From NCBI GenBank assembly GCA_003021175.1, contig PXQV01000018.1, positions 1 to 60,777 on the forward strand: a DNA stretch of 60,777 nt, in the 5' to 3' direction. The translations under genes were made by a program, and so were the position numbers. The first letter of the stretch is position 1, and each line of letters starts with the position of its first letter. Positions 53,725 through 60,777 of the stretch are shown piece by piece. The notes beneath the pieces are model-generated. The model was not told where the DNA came from and did not search any database. It worked only from the letters and a program-made list of their open reading frames with translations. Source of the stretch: Halobacteriales archaeon QH_7_66_36. GTDB lineage: Archaea > Halobacteriota > Halobacteria > Halobacteriales > Haloarculaceae.

Positions 53725-54588
53725 ATGGCAGGTATCTCACAGTTCGTCATCCAGTCGACGATACGGAGCGGGCTCTACGCGCTGGTAGCCATCGGCTTCA
53801 CGCTCATCTTCGGCGTTGGCGGCGTGTTGAATCTCGCACACGGCGCGAGCATCGTCCTCGGCGCGTACGGCGTCTATCTCGCGACGACCGTCCTCGGACT
53901 CACGACCGGCGTGGGCTTCGTCGTGGGACTGTTGCTGCCGGCGGCGTTCAGCGGGCTCCTGTATCTCGGCATCATCAAGCGATTCGACCACGAGCCGATC
54001 ATGGTGATGATACTGACGCTGGTGACCTCTATCGCCGTCGAGCTGCTGGTGCTCAACACCGCCGGCTCACAGCCGGTCGCGATTCCGCAGTTCGTTCCCG
54101 GCAACGTCACGCTCGGCGGGACGAACGTCCAGTACAATCTGCTGGCCGTGTTCGTCCTCTCGTGGCTCATCATCGTCGGGCTGTTCCTGTTCGTCAACTA
54201 CACGAAGACGGGCAAGGCCATTCTCGCGGTGAGCATGTCCGACAAGGGGGCCTCGTTGGTCGGTATCGACAGCGACCGCATCAACCTCATCACGTGGATC
54301 ATCGCGGGCGTGCTCGCCGGCATCGCCGGCATCGCCCTCGGCTCACAGCTGGGCGCGACGTTCAGCATGGGCCGGACGCCGCTGATTCTGTCGTTCTCCA
54401 TCGTCGTGCTGGGCGGCATCGGCTCCATCCGCGGGAGCGTCGTCGGCGCGTACATCATCGGCTTCATCGAGGTCGGGTTCGTCCAGTTCATCAGTAACGA
54501 TCTGACGGGTATCGCGCCGCTATTAGTGTTGGTCGGGGTACTGCTCGTGAAACCGGAAGGGCTGTTCGGGCGTGAGCTCGCCGAGTGA
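53725..54588 (+). CDS. livH: Branched-chain amino acid ABC permease (LivH)
   Basis: The 287-residue permease has eight or nine helices, the opening GLYALVAIGFTLIFGVGGVLNLAHG typical of LivH, and the ATPase-contact loop KTGKAILAVSMSDKGASLVGID near 165. It follows the binding protein by 14 bases and pairs with LivM. Confidence 0.92.
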   Translation: MAGISQFVIQSTIRSGLYALVAIGFTLIFGVGGVLNLAHGASIVLGAYGVYLATTVLGLTTGVGFVVGLLLPAAFSGLLYLGIIKRFDHEPIMVMILTLVTSIAVELLVLNTAGSQPVAIPQFVPGNVTLGGTNVQYNLLAVFVLSWLIIVGLFLFVNYTKTGKAILAVSMSDKGASLVGIDSDRINLITWIIAGVLAGIAGIALGSQLGATFSMGRTPLILSFSIVVLGGIGSIRGSVVGAYIIGFIEVGFVQFISNDLTGIAPLLVLVGVLLVKPEGLFGRELAE

Positions 54589-54609
54589 TACTATGAAAGG
54601 GACACATCC

Positions 54610-55746
54610 ATGAGCGACCGGAGCGACCGCGGGGACGGACAGCCGCTCGACCGACTGAACCCCATGCGGCTGGGGCTCCGCCACCAGCTCGGGCTGGTCG
54701 GGCTGGTCGGGCTGGGGACCCTCCCGCTGGTCATCGACGCGACGTTCGCGCTGACGCTCGCGTTGGCCTACTTCTGGGGCGTCTACGCGATGAGCTGGGA
54801 CGTCGTCTCCGGCTACACCGGGCAGATAAGCTTCGGCCACGGCGTCTTCTTCGGCGTCGGCGGCTACACCTCTGCGCTGTTGAACCTCGGCTACGGTATC
54901 GACCCAGTGTTCTCGATTCCGGTAGGCGCGCTGCTGGCTGCGGTTGCGGGACTTATTATCGGCGTGCCGGCGCTCCGACTCCGGGGGCCGTATCTGTCGT
55001 TAGTGACGCTCGTCGCCCCGCTCATTCTCGTGCAGGTGTTCATCTTCCGGAGCGACATCTTCAACGGCGAACAGGGACTGTCGAGCGTCGACCCGCTCTT
55101 CGGCCTCAGCACGTTCGGCAACGAGACGGCGTTCTACTACGTCGCGCTCGGGCTGTTCGTCGGCGTTCTCGCGCTACTGCTGTTGATCACGCGCTCGGAC
55201 GCTGGGTCGGTGTTCACCGCCATCCGCGAGGACGAGGACGCGGTCGCCGCTGCCGGACTGAATCCGGCCAAGTTCAAGATCATGGCGTTCGTGTTGAGCG
55301 CCGCCATCGGCGGCCTCGCGGGCGCGGTCATCGTCCACACGCCCAGCGGCAACGCCAGTCCGACGACGCTGATGTCCGTCACCGTCAACGTGGAGGTGAT
55401 CATCGCGGCCATCCTCGGCGGGATGGGAACCATCGTCGGCGCCGGCGTCGGCGGTATCCTCCTCATCCTGCTGCGCGAGCAGCTGAGCAAGGTCGCGTGG
55501 ACGGTGCCTATCATCGACACGCCGGTCTCCGACATCGACTTCCTCGTGTTCGCGCTCATCACGCTCGTCCTGCTGTACGCGCTCCCCGGCGGCATCGTCC
55601 GCTGGGTGATCGAACTCGGGGGACAGAGCGTTGCGAAGCTGCGAGGCCGTGACGACGTGGCCGCAGACGGCGGCCAGACGCCGCTCGAACAGGTGTACGA
55701 CAGCTACGCCGAGTGGTTCTCGGGAGGTGACGACGATGAGCGCTGA
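54610..55746 (+). CDS. livM: Branched-chain amino acid ABC permease (LivM)
   Basis: The 378-residue permease has a hydrophilic N-terminus, then LivM marks: VSGYTGQISFGHGVFFGVGG near residue 62 and the coupling loop SVFTAIREDEDAVAAAGLNP near 205. The C-terminal 50 residues are soluble and acidic. Its 3' end overlaps the start of LivG by 11 bases. Confidence 0.92.
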   Translation: MSDRSDRGDGQPLDRLNPMRLGLRHQLGLVGLVGLGTLPLVIDATFALTLALAYFWGVYAMSWDVVSGYTGQISFGHGVFFGVGGYTSALLNLGYGIDPVFSIPVGALLAAVAGLIIGVPALRLRGPYLSLVTLVAPLILVQVFIFRSDIFNGEQGLSSVDPLFGLSTFGNETAFYYVALGLFVGVLALLLLITRSDAGSVFTAIREDEDAVAAAGLNPAKFKIMAFVLSAAIGGLAGAVIVHTPSGNASPTTLMSVTVNVEVIIAAILGGMGTIVGAGVGGILLILLREQLSKVAWTVPIIDTPVSDIDFLVFALITLVLLYALPGGIVRWVIELGGQSVAKLRGRDDVAADGGQTPLEQVYDSYAEWFSGGDDDER

Positions 55747-56506
55747 GACTGCGTCGGCGCTCGATCCCGACGACGGCCTTCTCGTGCTCGACGGTATCGT
55801 GAAGCAGTTCGGCGGGCTGACGGCGGTCGACGACCTCTCCATCGCGGTCGAGGAGGGGGAGATACTCGGCTTTATCGGGCCGAACGGGGCCGGCAAGTCC
55901 ACGACGTTCAACTGCGTCACCGGCCGGTATCCGCCCACCTCGGGCACGGTGTACTACGACGGCGAGGACGTGACCGGCACCGACGCCCACCGGATGGTGA
56001 CGAAGGGACTCGCCCGCACCTTCCAGGAGTTCCGCCCGCTGGAGGACCGCTCCGTCCGCGAGAACGTCGAACTGGCGCTGACGCCCGACAAACTGTTCTC
56101 GCTGCAGGGACTGCGGGGTGAGACGCGTCAGCGCGCCGCGGCGATCTGTGAACGCGTCGGTCTCGGCGACCGCATGGAGATGCTCCCCGACGAACTCCCC
56201 CACGCCGGCCTGCTCCGGCTCGAACTCGGCCGCGCGCTCGCGACCGAGCCGGAGCTGCTGCTCGTCGACGAGCCGTTCGCCGGGCTCTCCGGCCCGGAGG
56301 TCGAGAGCATCTCGAATCTCCTCTCGGATCTGCGCGACGAGGGGCTGACGCTCGTCGTCGTCGACCACAACATGCGCGGCCTGCTGTCGCTGATCGACCG
56401 CGCCATCGTCATTCAGTTCGGGGCGATGATCGCCGAGGGAGCACCCGAGGAGATCAAGCAGGACCCGACGGTGCAAGAGGCGTATCTCGGAGGTGACGAG
56501 CTGTGA
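55736..56506 (+). CDS. livG: Branched-chain amino acid ABC ATPase (LivG)
   Basis: The 256-residue ATPase has Walker A GPNGAGKST near residue 46, Walker B LLLVDEPFAGLS near 180 and the H-loop VVVDHNM. The signature region reads LPHAGLLRLELGRAL where LSxGQxRxLELARAL is usual, so the canonical LSGG Ser and Gly are replaced; the enzyme probably relies on its partner LivF for that site. ATG 55736 is chosen from the domain start. The stop overlaps LivF (GTGA). Confidence 0.9.
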   Translation: MSAETASALDPDDGLLVLDGIVKQFGGLTAVDDLSIAVEEGEILGFIGPNGAGKSTTFNCVTGRYPPTSGTVYYDGEDVTGTDAHRMVTKGLARTFQEFRPLEDRSVRENVELALTPDKLFSLQGLRGETRQRAAAICERVGLGDRMEMLPDELPHAGLLRLELGRALATEPELLLVDEPFAGLSGPEVESISNLLSDLRDEGLTLVVVDHNMRGLLSLIDRAIVIQFGAMIAEGAPEEIKQDPTVQEAYLGGDEL

Positions 56507-57210
56507 GCGTCGAGAGCGTGCTCTCGGTGTCTGACCTCGATGTCTCCTACGGAAAGGTGCAGGCGCTCCGGAGCGTTGACCTGACTGTCGACGAAGGGGC
56601 CATCGTCTCCGTCATCGGCCCGAACGGGGCCGGGAAGTCGACGCTCGCGAACACCGTCTCCGGCTATCTCGACTACGACGGCACCGTCGAGTATCGCGGC
56701 GACTCGGTGCGCGAGCACTCGCCCGAGTCCATCGTCGAGTCGGGTCTCATCCACTGCACGGAGTCGCGTGACCTGTTCGGGTTTATGAGCGTCGACGACA
56801 ACCTCGATCTGGGCGCGTACCGCCGCGGCGACAGAGAGGAGCGGAAGGATCTCGTCTACGACCTATTCCCGCGACTGGCGGAGCGGCGCAACCAACACGC
56901 CCACACCATGAGCGGCGGCGAACAGCAGATGCTCGCCATCGGGCGGGCGCTGATGAGCGACCCCGACCTGCTCGTGTTGGACGAGCCGACGCTCGGGCTC
57001 GCGCCAATCATCCTCGAAGACATCAGCGAGGGGATCGACGCCATCCAAGACGAGGGCGTGACCGTCCTCCTGTGCGAGCAGAACGTCACGTTCGCGATGA
57101 ACCACGCCGACGAGATACACTTGCTCGAGAACGGCGAGTTCGTCCGGAGCGGTCCGCCCGAGGAGCTTCGCACCGACGACCACATCCGCGAGTCGTACCT
57201 TGGCGGCTGA
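56503..57210 (+). CDS. livF: Branched-chain amino acid ABC ATPase (LivF)
   Basis: The 235-residue ATPase starts with GTG 56503 and has Walker A GPNGAGKST near residue 40, signature MSGGEQQMLAIGRAL near 136, Walker B LLVLDEPTLGLAP and the LivF-type end EELRTDDHIRESYLGG. It closes the operon in the standard order K-H-M-G-F. Unlike LivG its signature is intact. Confidence 0.92.
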   Translation: MSVESVLSVSDLDVSYGKVQALRSVDLTVDEGAIVSVIGPNGAGKSTLANTVSGYLDYDGTVEYRGDSVREHSPESIVESGLIHCTESRDLFGFMSVDDNLDLGAYRRGDREERKDLVYDLFPRLAERRNQHAHTMSGGEQQMLAIGRALMSDPDLLVLDEPTLGLAPIILEDISEGIDAIQDEGVTVLLCEQNVTFAMNHADEIHLLENGEFVRSGPPEELRTDDHIRESYLGG

Positions 57211-57339
57211 CCTCCCATCGACACCAACGTTTATTATCTTTCAGTAACCACGGCGACGTTACCCGGTTACCCGCGAGACACGCCAAAATCTCTCATGCGC
57301 CCGGTATCGTGGGTTTGAGGCGCGCACACTGGCGGTGGA

Positions 57340-57346
57340 TTTAAAT
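57340..57346 (+). promoter_or_regulatory. TATA box of tfb
   Basis: TTTAAAT in GGATTTAAATGG is an excellent haloarchaeal TATA box. It is about 92 bases before ATG 57435, so the tfb message should have an untranslated leader of about 65 bases, unlike most genes here. Confidence 0.55.
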
Positions 57347-57434
57347 GGCTGACGCACTTACAGTTAGTTAGCAAGCGCGCTGCCGGCTTCTTCGCTGTCC
57401 CCGCCCGGTAGCCCGTTGCAACCCGCTTCCCATC

Positions 57435-58412
57435 ATGAGTGAATCAGAGATACACACCCACCAGCGAACCGAGACGAAACCCGAAACCCGCGAACGCGAA
57501 GACGAGTCGACGGACGAACTCGTCTGCCCGGAGTGTGGCGGCAAGCTGAAGGCCGACACGGAGCACGGCGAAACCGTCTGTAGCGAGTGTGGTCTCGTCG
57601 TCGAGGAAGACGAGATCGACCGCGGGCCGGAGTGGCGCGCGTTCGACGCCGCCGACCGCGACCAGAAGTCCCGCGTCGGCGCGCCGACCACGAACATGAT
57701 GCACGACAAAGGACTGTCGACCAACATCGGCTGGCAGGACAAGGACGCCTACGGTAAGTCCCTGTCCAACCGGCAGCGCCAGAAGATGCAGCGGCTCCGC
57801 ACCTGGAACGAGCGGTTCCGCACCCGCGACTCCAAGGAACGCAACCTCAAGCAGGCGCTCGGCGAGATCGACCGGATGAGCTCCGCGCTCGGACTGCCTG
57901 ACAACGTCCGCGAGACGGCCAGCGTCATCTATCGGCGCGCGCTCGACGAGGACCTCCTGCCCGGCCGCTCCATCGAGGGCGTCGCCACGGCCGCGGTGTA
58001 CGCCGCCGCTCGGCAGGCTGGCGTCCCGCGCTCGCTCGACGAGGTCCACGGCGTCTCCCGGATCGACCGGATGGAGCTCACCCGGACGTACCGGTACGTC
58101 ATCCGCGAGCTGAATCTGGAGGTCGCGCCCGCCGATCCCGAGAGCTACGTCCCCCGATTCGCCTCGGATCTGGACCTCTCCGACGAGGCGGAGGTCCGCG
58201 CCCGAAAGCTCATCGACGCCGCCCGCGAGGACGGCCGACTCTCCGGCAAGTCGCCGGTCGGCCTCGCTGCCGCCGCAGTGTACGCCGCCGCGCTGCTCAC
58301 CAACGAGAAGGTGACGCAGTCGGAGGTCAGCGAGGTCGCCGACATCTCCGAGGTCACCATCCGCAACCGCTACAAGGAGCTCCTCGAAGCGGAAGGCGTC
58401 GTCACGGCCTGA
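57435..58412 (+). CDS. tfb: Transcription initiation factor IIB (canonical TFB)
   Basis: The 325-residue TFB has an acidic N-terminal tail, the zinc ribbon CPECGGKL...CSECGLVV (about residues 33-53), the B-finger IDRGPEWRAFDAADRDQKSR, and cyclin repeats at about 125-215 and 220-310 with GVATAAVYAAARQAG and GLAAAAVYAAALLTN. It ends in the recognition helix SEVTIRNRYKELLEA that reads the BRE element. It is closest to the general haloarchaeal TFB, in contrast to the shorter paralogue at 40134. Confidence 0.95.
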   Translation: MSESEIHTHQRTETKPETREREDESTDELVCPECGGKLKADTEHGETVCSECGLVVEEDEIDRGPEWRAFDAADRDQKSRVGAPTTNMMHDKGLSTNIGWQDKDAYGKSLSNRQRQKMQRLRTWNERFRTRDSKERNLKQALGEIDRMSSALGLPDNVRETASVIYRRALDEDLLPGRSIEGVATAAVYAAARQAGVPRSLDEVHGVSRIDRMELTRTYRYVIRELNLEVAPADPESYVPRFASDLDLSDEAEVRARKLIDAAREDGRLSGKSPVGLAAAAVYAAALLTNEKVTQSEVSEVADISEVTIRNRYKELLEAEGVVTA

Positions 58413-58592
58413 GGACCTCACGGGACGCGGCACTCCGTTTTGCGAATATTCAATCTCGACAGCGGCAGGAGTGTCAAGCGACGGCGAGACGCCCGATCAG
58501 TGTGTCCTGAGGCGATTATCAGCCGGGGGGCTCCGTGTCGCTCTCGACGGTCCGACCAAACTTTTTCACCGTAGCCGACTCTCGCTTGAGGT

Positions 58593-58769
58593 ATGGTCGA
58601 GACGTACGTCCGACTGCTGTGCCCGGAATGTGGAAAACACTGGGAGGAGTCGCCGAACGAACTTCCGGAGCCGGCGCGGACGTTCCACTGCTCGAACTGT
58701 CACGCGAGTCGTCGCCTCTCCGAGTTCGCGCGCACCGAACACGACTTGGAGACGATGCAGGCGTTCTGA
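58593..58769 (+). CDS. Small zinc-ribbon protein (DUF7836-type)
   Basis: The 58-residue protein reads YVRLLCPECGKHWEESPNEL, then FHCSNCHASRRLSEF, two CxxC pairs for a single zinc site, and an acidic end. It starts at ATG 58593. The family is conserved in haloarchaea without a known role; I recall it as DUF7836. It is divergent in role from tfb and separated from it by 180 bases. Confidence 0.7.
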   Translation: MVETYVRLLCPECGKHWEESPNELPEPARTFHCSNCHASRRLSEFARTEHDLETMQAF

Positions 58770-58859
58770 TCGCAACGGCGGACGCTCGCACCACACGTTC
58801 CGCTCGCGAGCGGCCACAGGCCGACAGAACTAGGAGACACCGTCGGGAAACAGTCGTGT

Positions 58860-59261
58860 CTACGAGCCCGCGCGCGTCCGTTCGCCGCACGCCTCACACT
58901 GTCTGTAGGTCGTGTTACCGTCCTCGATGAGATTCGTGTCCGGCAGGCCACAGTCGGGACAGAGCACGTACTCGTCGGCGTACGCGTCCAGCGCCTCGCG
59001 GACGCGCCGCTGCTTGAACGAGCCGGTGAGTCGGAGTCGGCCGGACTCGTCGATACTGGCCGCGGTGCCGAGTTCCGACTGGAGATACTTCATGACGCTC
59101 CCCTCTTCGCGGCCGAATCGGTCCAGCGTCTCCTGAAAGTTCTCGAACAGCGTGAAGTTGCCGTCGGCCCGAAGCTCCGGGTCCGGCAGCGAGAAGCGAC
59201 CGGCGCTTCCACTCGACTCCGTCTTCGACATCGCCCGGTCGAGATGCTCGTCGTAGCTCAT
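58860..59261 (-). CDS. eif2b: Translation initiation factor aIF2, beta subunit
   Basis: The 133-residue protein matches the archaeal aIF2-beta: helix MSYDEHLDRAMSKT at the N-terminus, central domain with VMKYLQSELGTAASID and LRLTGSFKQRRVREALDAY, and the C-terminal zinc ribbon CPDCGLPDTNL, QCEACGERTR. It binds aIF2-gamma and helps deliver initiator tRNA. ATG 59261 is the family start. Confidence 0.93.
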   Translation of the reverse strand: MSYDEHLDRAMSKTESSGSAGRFSLPDPELRADGNFTLFENFQETLDRFGREEGSVMKYLQSELGTAASIDESGRLRLTGSFKQRRVREALDAYADEYVLCPDCGLPDTNLIEDGNTTYRQCEACGERTRAGS

Positions 59262-59394
59262 ACCCGGACTCCGGGCGGGCCGCTCAAAAGCCGTTCGGCA
59301 CCGCCGCGCCACGTGAACGTTTCACGCGGTCTACCGCCGCGTATCGGCAGTTGCCGGCTGTATTCGGGGCCGTGTGTTAACGTTACTCAGGATA

Positions 59395-59404
59395 ATAATT
59401 TAAC
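59395..59404 (+). promoter_or_regulatory. TATA-like box of the 59431 gene
   Basis: AATAATTTAA centred about 31 bases before ATG 59431, in a locally AT-rich stretch, predicts a leader of about five bases. Confidence 0.5.
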
Positions 59405-59430
59405 CCTCCAAACGTAAGCGAAGTACGACC

Positions 59431-59673
59431 ATGAAAAAGCAGGAGCTGATTCACCTTCACGGGCTTCTCGCAGAGGTACGAACACACTACGAAGAATCGA
59501 ACGGAACCGAATTTGACCACGACGAATACGCTTCTCTTGGCGTGCAGCCGACGTCCATTCACCGCTCGAAAACCGACCACAAGGCAGCCGTCTTTGCGCT
59601 CGCCGACGGTCTCACCGACGCGATGACGGAGGAGCCGGCCGAGCAGGAACCCGTCTCCGCCACCGCCGACTAA
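59431..59673 (+). CDS. UPF0058 family protein
   Basis: The 80-residue protein starts KKQELIHLHGLLAEVRTHYE and has YASLGVQPTSIHRSKTDHKAAV, both typical of the archaeal UPF0058 family, with conserved His residues that may bind metal. The function is unknown. Its codon use is less GC-rich at the start than in neighbours, as is common in this family. Confidence 0.85.
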   Translation: MKKQELIHLHGLLAEVRTHYEESNGTEFDHDEYASLGVQPTSIHRSKTDHKAAVFALADGLTDAMTEEPAEQEPVSATAD

Positions 59674-59754
59674 CCGGCCGCGCGGTCCTACCGACAGAAC
59701 TTCCTCACCGTCTGGTATCGTAACCCGGAAGCGACGGCCCTACCAACCGGTGGT

Positions 59755-60672
59755 ATGCACGAGGGGGAGATTCCGCTCGACACGCTGTCGGGCGGCTTCG
59801 ACATGCAGGCGACCGTCGAGTCCGGCCAGACGTATCTCTGGGACCGGGCCGACGACCGGATGTTCGAGGACGACCGCGCGTGGGGGAGCGACGCGTGGTA
59901 TCACACGGCGCTGCCTGCGTCGTTCACGCCCTCCGGCGACCCGGAAGTGATTCGCGTCCGACAGGTCGACGACACGCTCCAGTGGGCGGCGTCGACGCCG
60001 CACGCCCCCGGACTGCTGACGCATCTCCTCCGTCTCGATGACGACCTCGACGCCATCATGGACGCGTCGCCCGACCTCCCGCTGTTCGACCGCGCGGTCG
60101 ACGCCTACCGAGGGATGCGACTCGTCCGCGACCCCGCCTTCGCCTGTCTCGTCTCGTTCATCTGCTCGGCGCAGATGCGCGTCGAACGGATCCACGGGAT
60201 GTGTCGCCGCCTCGCCCGCGAGTACGGCCAGCCGGTCGAGTTCGACGGCGAGACGTATCACGCGTTCCCGACGCCCGAACGGCTCGCGGCGGCGACGGAG
60301 GCAGACCTGCGCGACCTCTCCTTGGGCTACCGCGCGCCGTACGTCCAGCGGACGGCCCAACTCGTCGCCGATGGCGAGGGCCACCCGAACGCCGCTCGCG
60401 ACCTACCGTACGAGGAGGCCCGCGAGTATCTCACGCGCTTCGTCGGCGTCGGGGAGAAGGTGGCCGACTGCGTGCTGCTCTTCTCGCTCGGCTTCCTCGA
60501 GGCAGTGCCGCTGGACACGTGGATCCAGACCGCCATCGCCGACTACTTCCCGGAGTGTGACCGCGACGGCTACACGGAAACCTCGCGAGCGATCCGCGAG
60601 CGACTGGGCGGCGACTACGCGGGCTACGTGCAGACGTACTTCTTTTTCCACCTCCGGACCGGCGGCGAGTGA
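59755..60672 (+). CDS. OGG/AlkA-type DNA glycosylase (HhH-GPD)
   Basis: The 305-residue protein has an N-terminal beta domain with SGQTYLWDRADDRMF, then the helix-hairpin-helix and catalytic core LTRFVGVGEKVADCVLLFSL (catalytic Lys in GEKVADC near 242) and the catalytic Asp in EAVPLDTWIQTAI near 260. The order and spacing match 8-oxoguanine DNA glycosylase of the OGG1 group. It would remove oxidised or alkylated purines and nick the strand. Confidence 0.88.
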   Translation: MHEGEIPLDTLSGGFDMQATVESGQTYLWDRADDRMFEDDRAWGSDAWYHTALPASFTPSGDPEVIRVRQVDDTLQWAASTPHAPGLLTHLLRLDDDLDAIMDASPDLPLFDRAVDAYRGMRLVRDPAFACLVSFICSAQMRVERIHGMCRRLAREYGQPVEFDGETYHAFPTPERLAAATEADLRDLSLGYRAPYVQRTAQLVADGEGHPNAARDLPYEEAREYLTRFVGVGEKVADCVLLFSLGFLEAVPLDTWIQTAIADYFPECDRDGYTETSRAIRERLGGDYAGYVQTYFFFHLRTGGE

Positions 60673-60675
60673 GAC

Positions 60676-60777
60676 GGTGAGTAAACTACCCCGTCCTACT
60701 CGCTCCCTCGGGCCTTGCGGCGGTCGGTCACTCCTTGAGGGCGGGGCTTTCCTGCAACGACATTGTGCCCCGCGACC
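60676..60777 (-). mobile_element. Probable end of an IS200/IS605-type element
   Basis: From the right edge inward on the minus strand the DNA reads GGAAAGCCCCGCCCTCAAGG and later GAGTAGGACGGGGTAGTTTAC. An imperfect hairpin between GCCCCGCCCT and AGGACGGGG just before GTAGTTTAC is what I remember from 3' ends of haloarchaeal TnpB-type elements, where the guide RNA (omega RNA) is made. The transposon gene itself would lie outside the window. Confidence 0.45.

Noticed and set aside
54196-54500. Antisense frames inside livH and livM
   Set aside because: They are Met/Thr/Pro-rich shadows of membrane helices with no start signals.

Overview
This window is haloarchaeal chromosome. The DNA is very GC-rich, the proteins are strongly acidic, lipoproteins carry twin-arginine signals with a lipobox, and the transcription and translation genes are archaeal: two TFIIB paralogues and aIF2-beta. 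Many genes have a TATA-like box 23-31 bases before the start codon, as expected for leaderless messages. I place it in class Halobacteria; no genus can be fixed from sequence alone.

Layout. 1-3075: a CBS-domain gene running off the left edge, a PQQ-propeller lipoprotein, a membrane-anchored winged-helix regulator and the 3' remnant of a 5'-nucleotidase. 3069-7594: a 4.5 kb integrated plasmid-like element (broken rep, chain of overlapping small genes, tyrosine integrase) lodged in that nucleotidase, whose 5' remnant follows at 7592-7983. 8077-19288: geranylgeranyl reductase-type flavoprotein, AAC(3)-type acetyltransferase, mutS, hisI, glmM-like mutase, a regulator and prs. 19688-30380: a lipoprotein, ileS, a stress protein, uracil-DNA glycosylase, an MFS carrier, a rhodanese and uvrA. 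30393-37140: an HTH regulator divergent from a five-gene peptide-type ABC importer. 37239-42575: a cluster of uncharacterised haloarchaeal families with two MinD/ParA-like ATPases and a TFB paralogue. 42871-52238: HIT protein, LURP-one pseudogene, two SDR dehydrogenases, PGF-CTERM surface protein, FAU-1-type RNase, thioredoxin reductase and small conserved genes. 52367-57210: a five-gene branched-chain amino acid ABC importer. 57435-60672: canonical tfb, small zinc protein, aIF2-beta, UPF0058 protein and an OGG/AlkA-type glycosylase. The right edge looks like the end of an IS200/IS605-type element.

The most striking signal is a family of twelve intergenic repeats, called E1-E12 here, 0.1-0.5 kb each. 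Complete copies have terminal inverted repeats (consensus GGYRGTGTTYAG) and a core that reads GGG-Y-GGG-ACTG-RAAG-GGG, then an element-specific hairpin, then GGG-CTTYC. The RAAG and CTTY boxes co-vary perfectly in all twelve copies (A with T in seven, G with C in five). The hairpin stems differ in sequence but mostly stay paired. This points to selection on a folded RNA or DNA, possibly a G-quadruplex/duplex hybrid. Other palindromic units also occur inside coding frames (mutS, ileS, an SDR gene).

Second, the integrated element appears to have its attachment core inside the rep start codon. Excision at a GTC core would rejoin a promoter and ATG (right end) to the rep frame (left end), so integration would cut the replication gene off from its own start.
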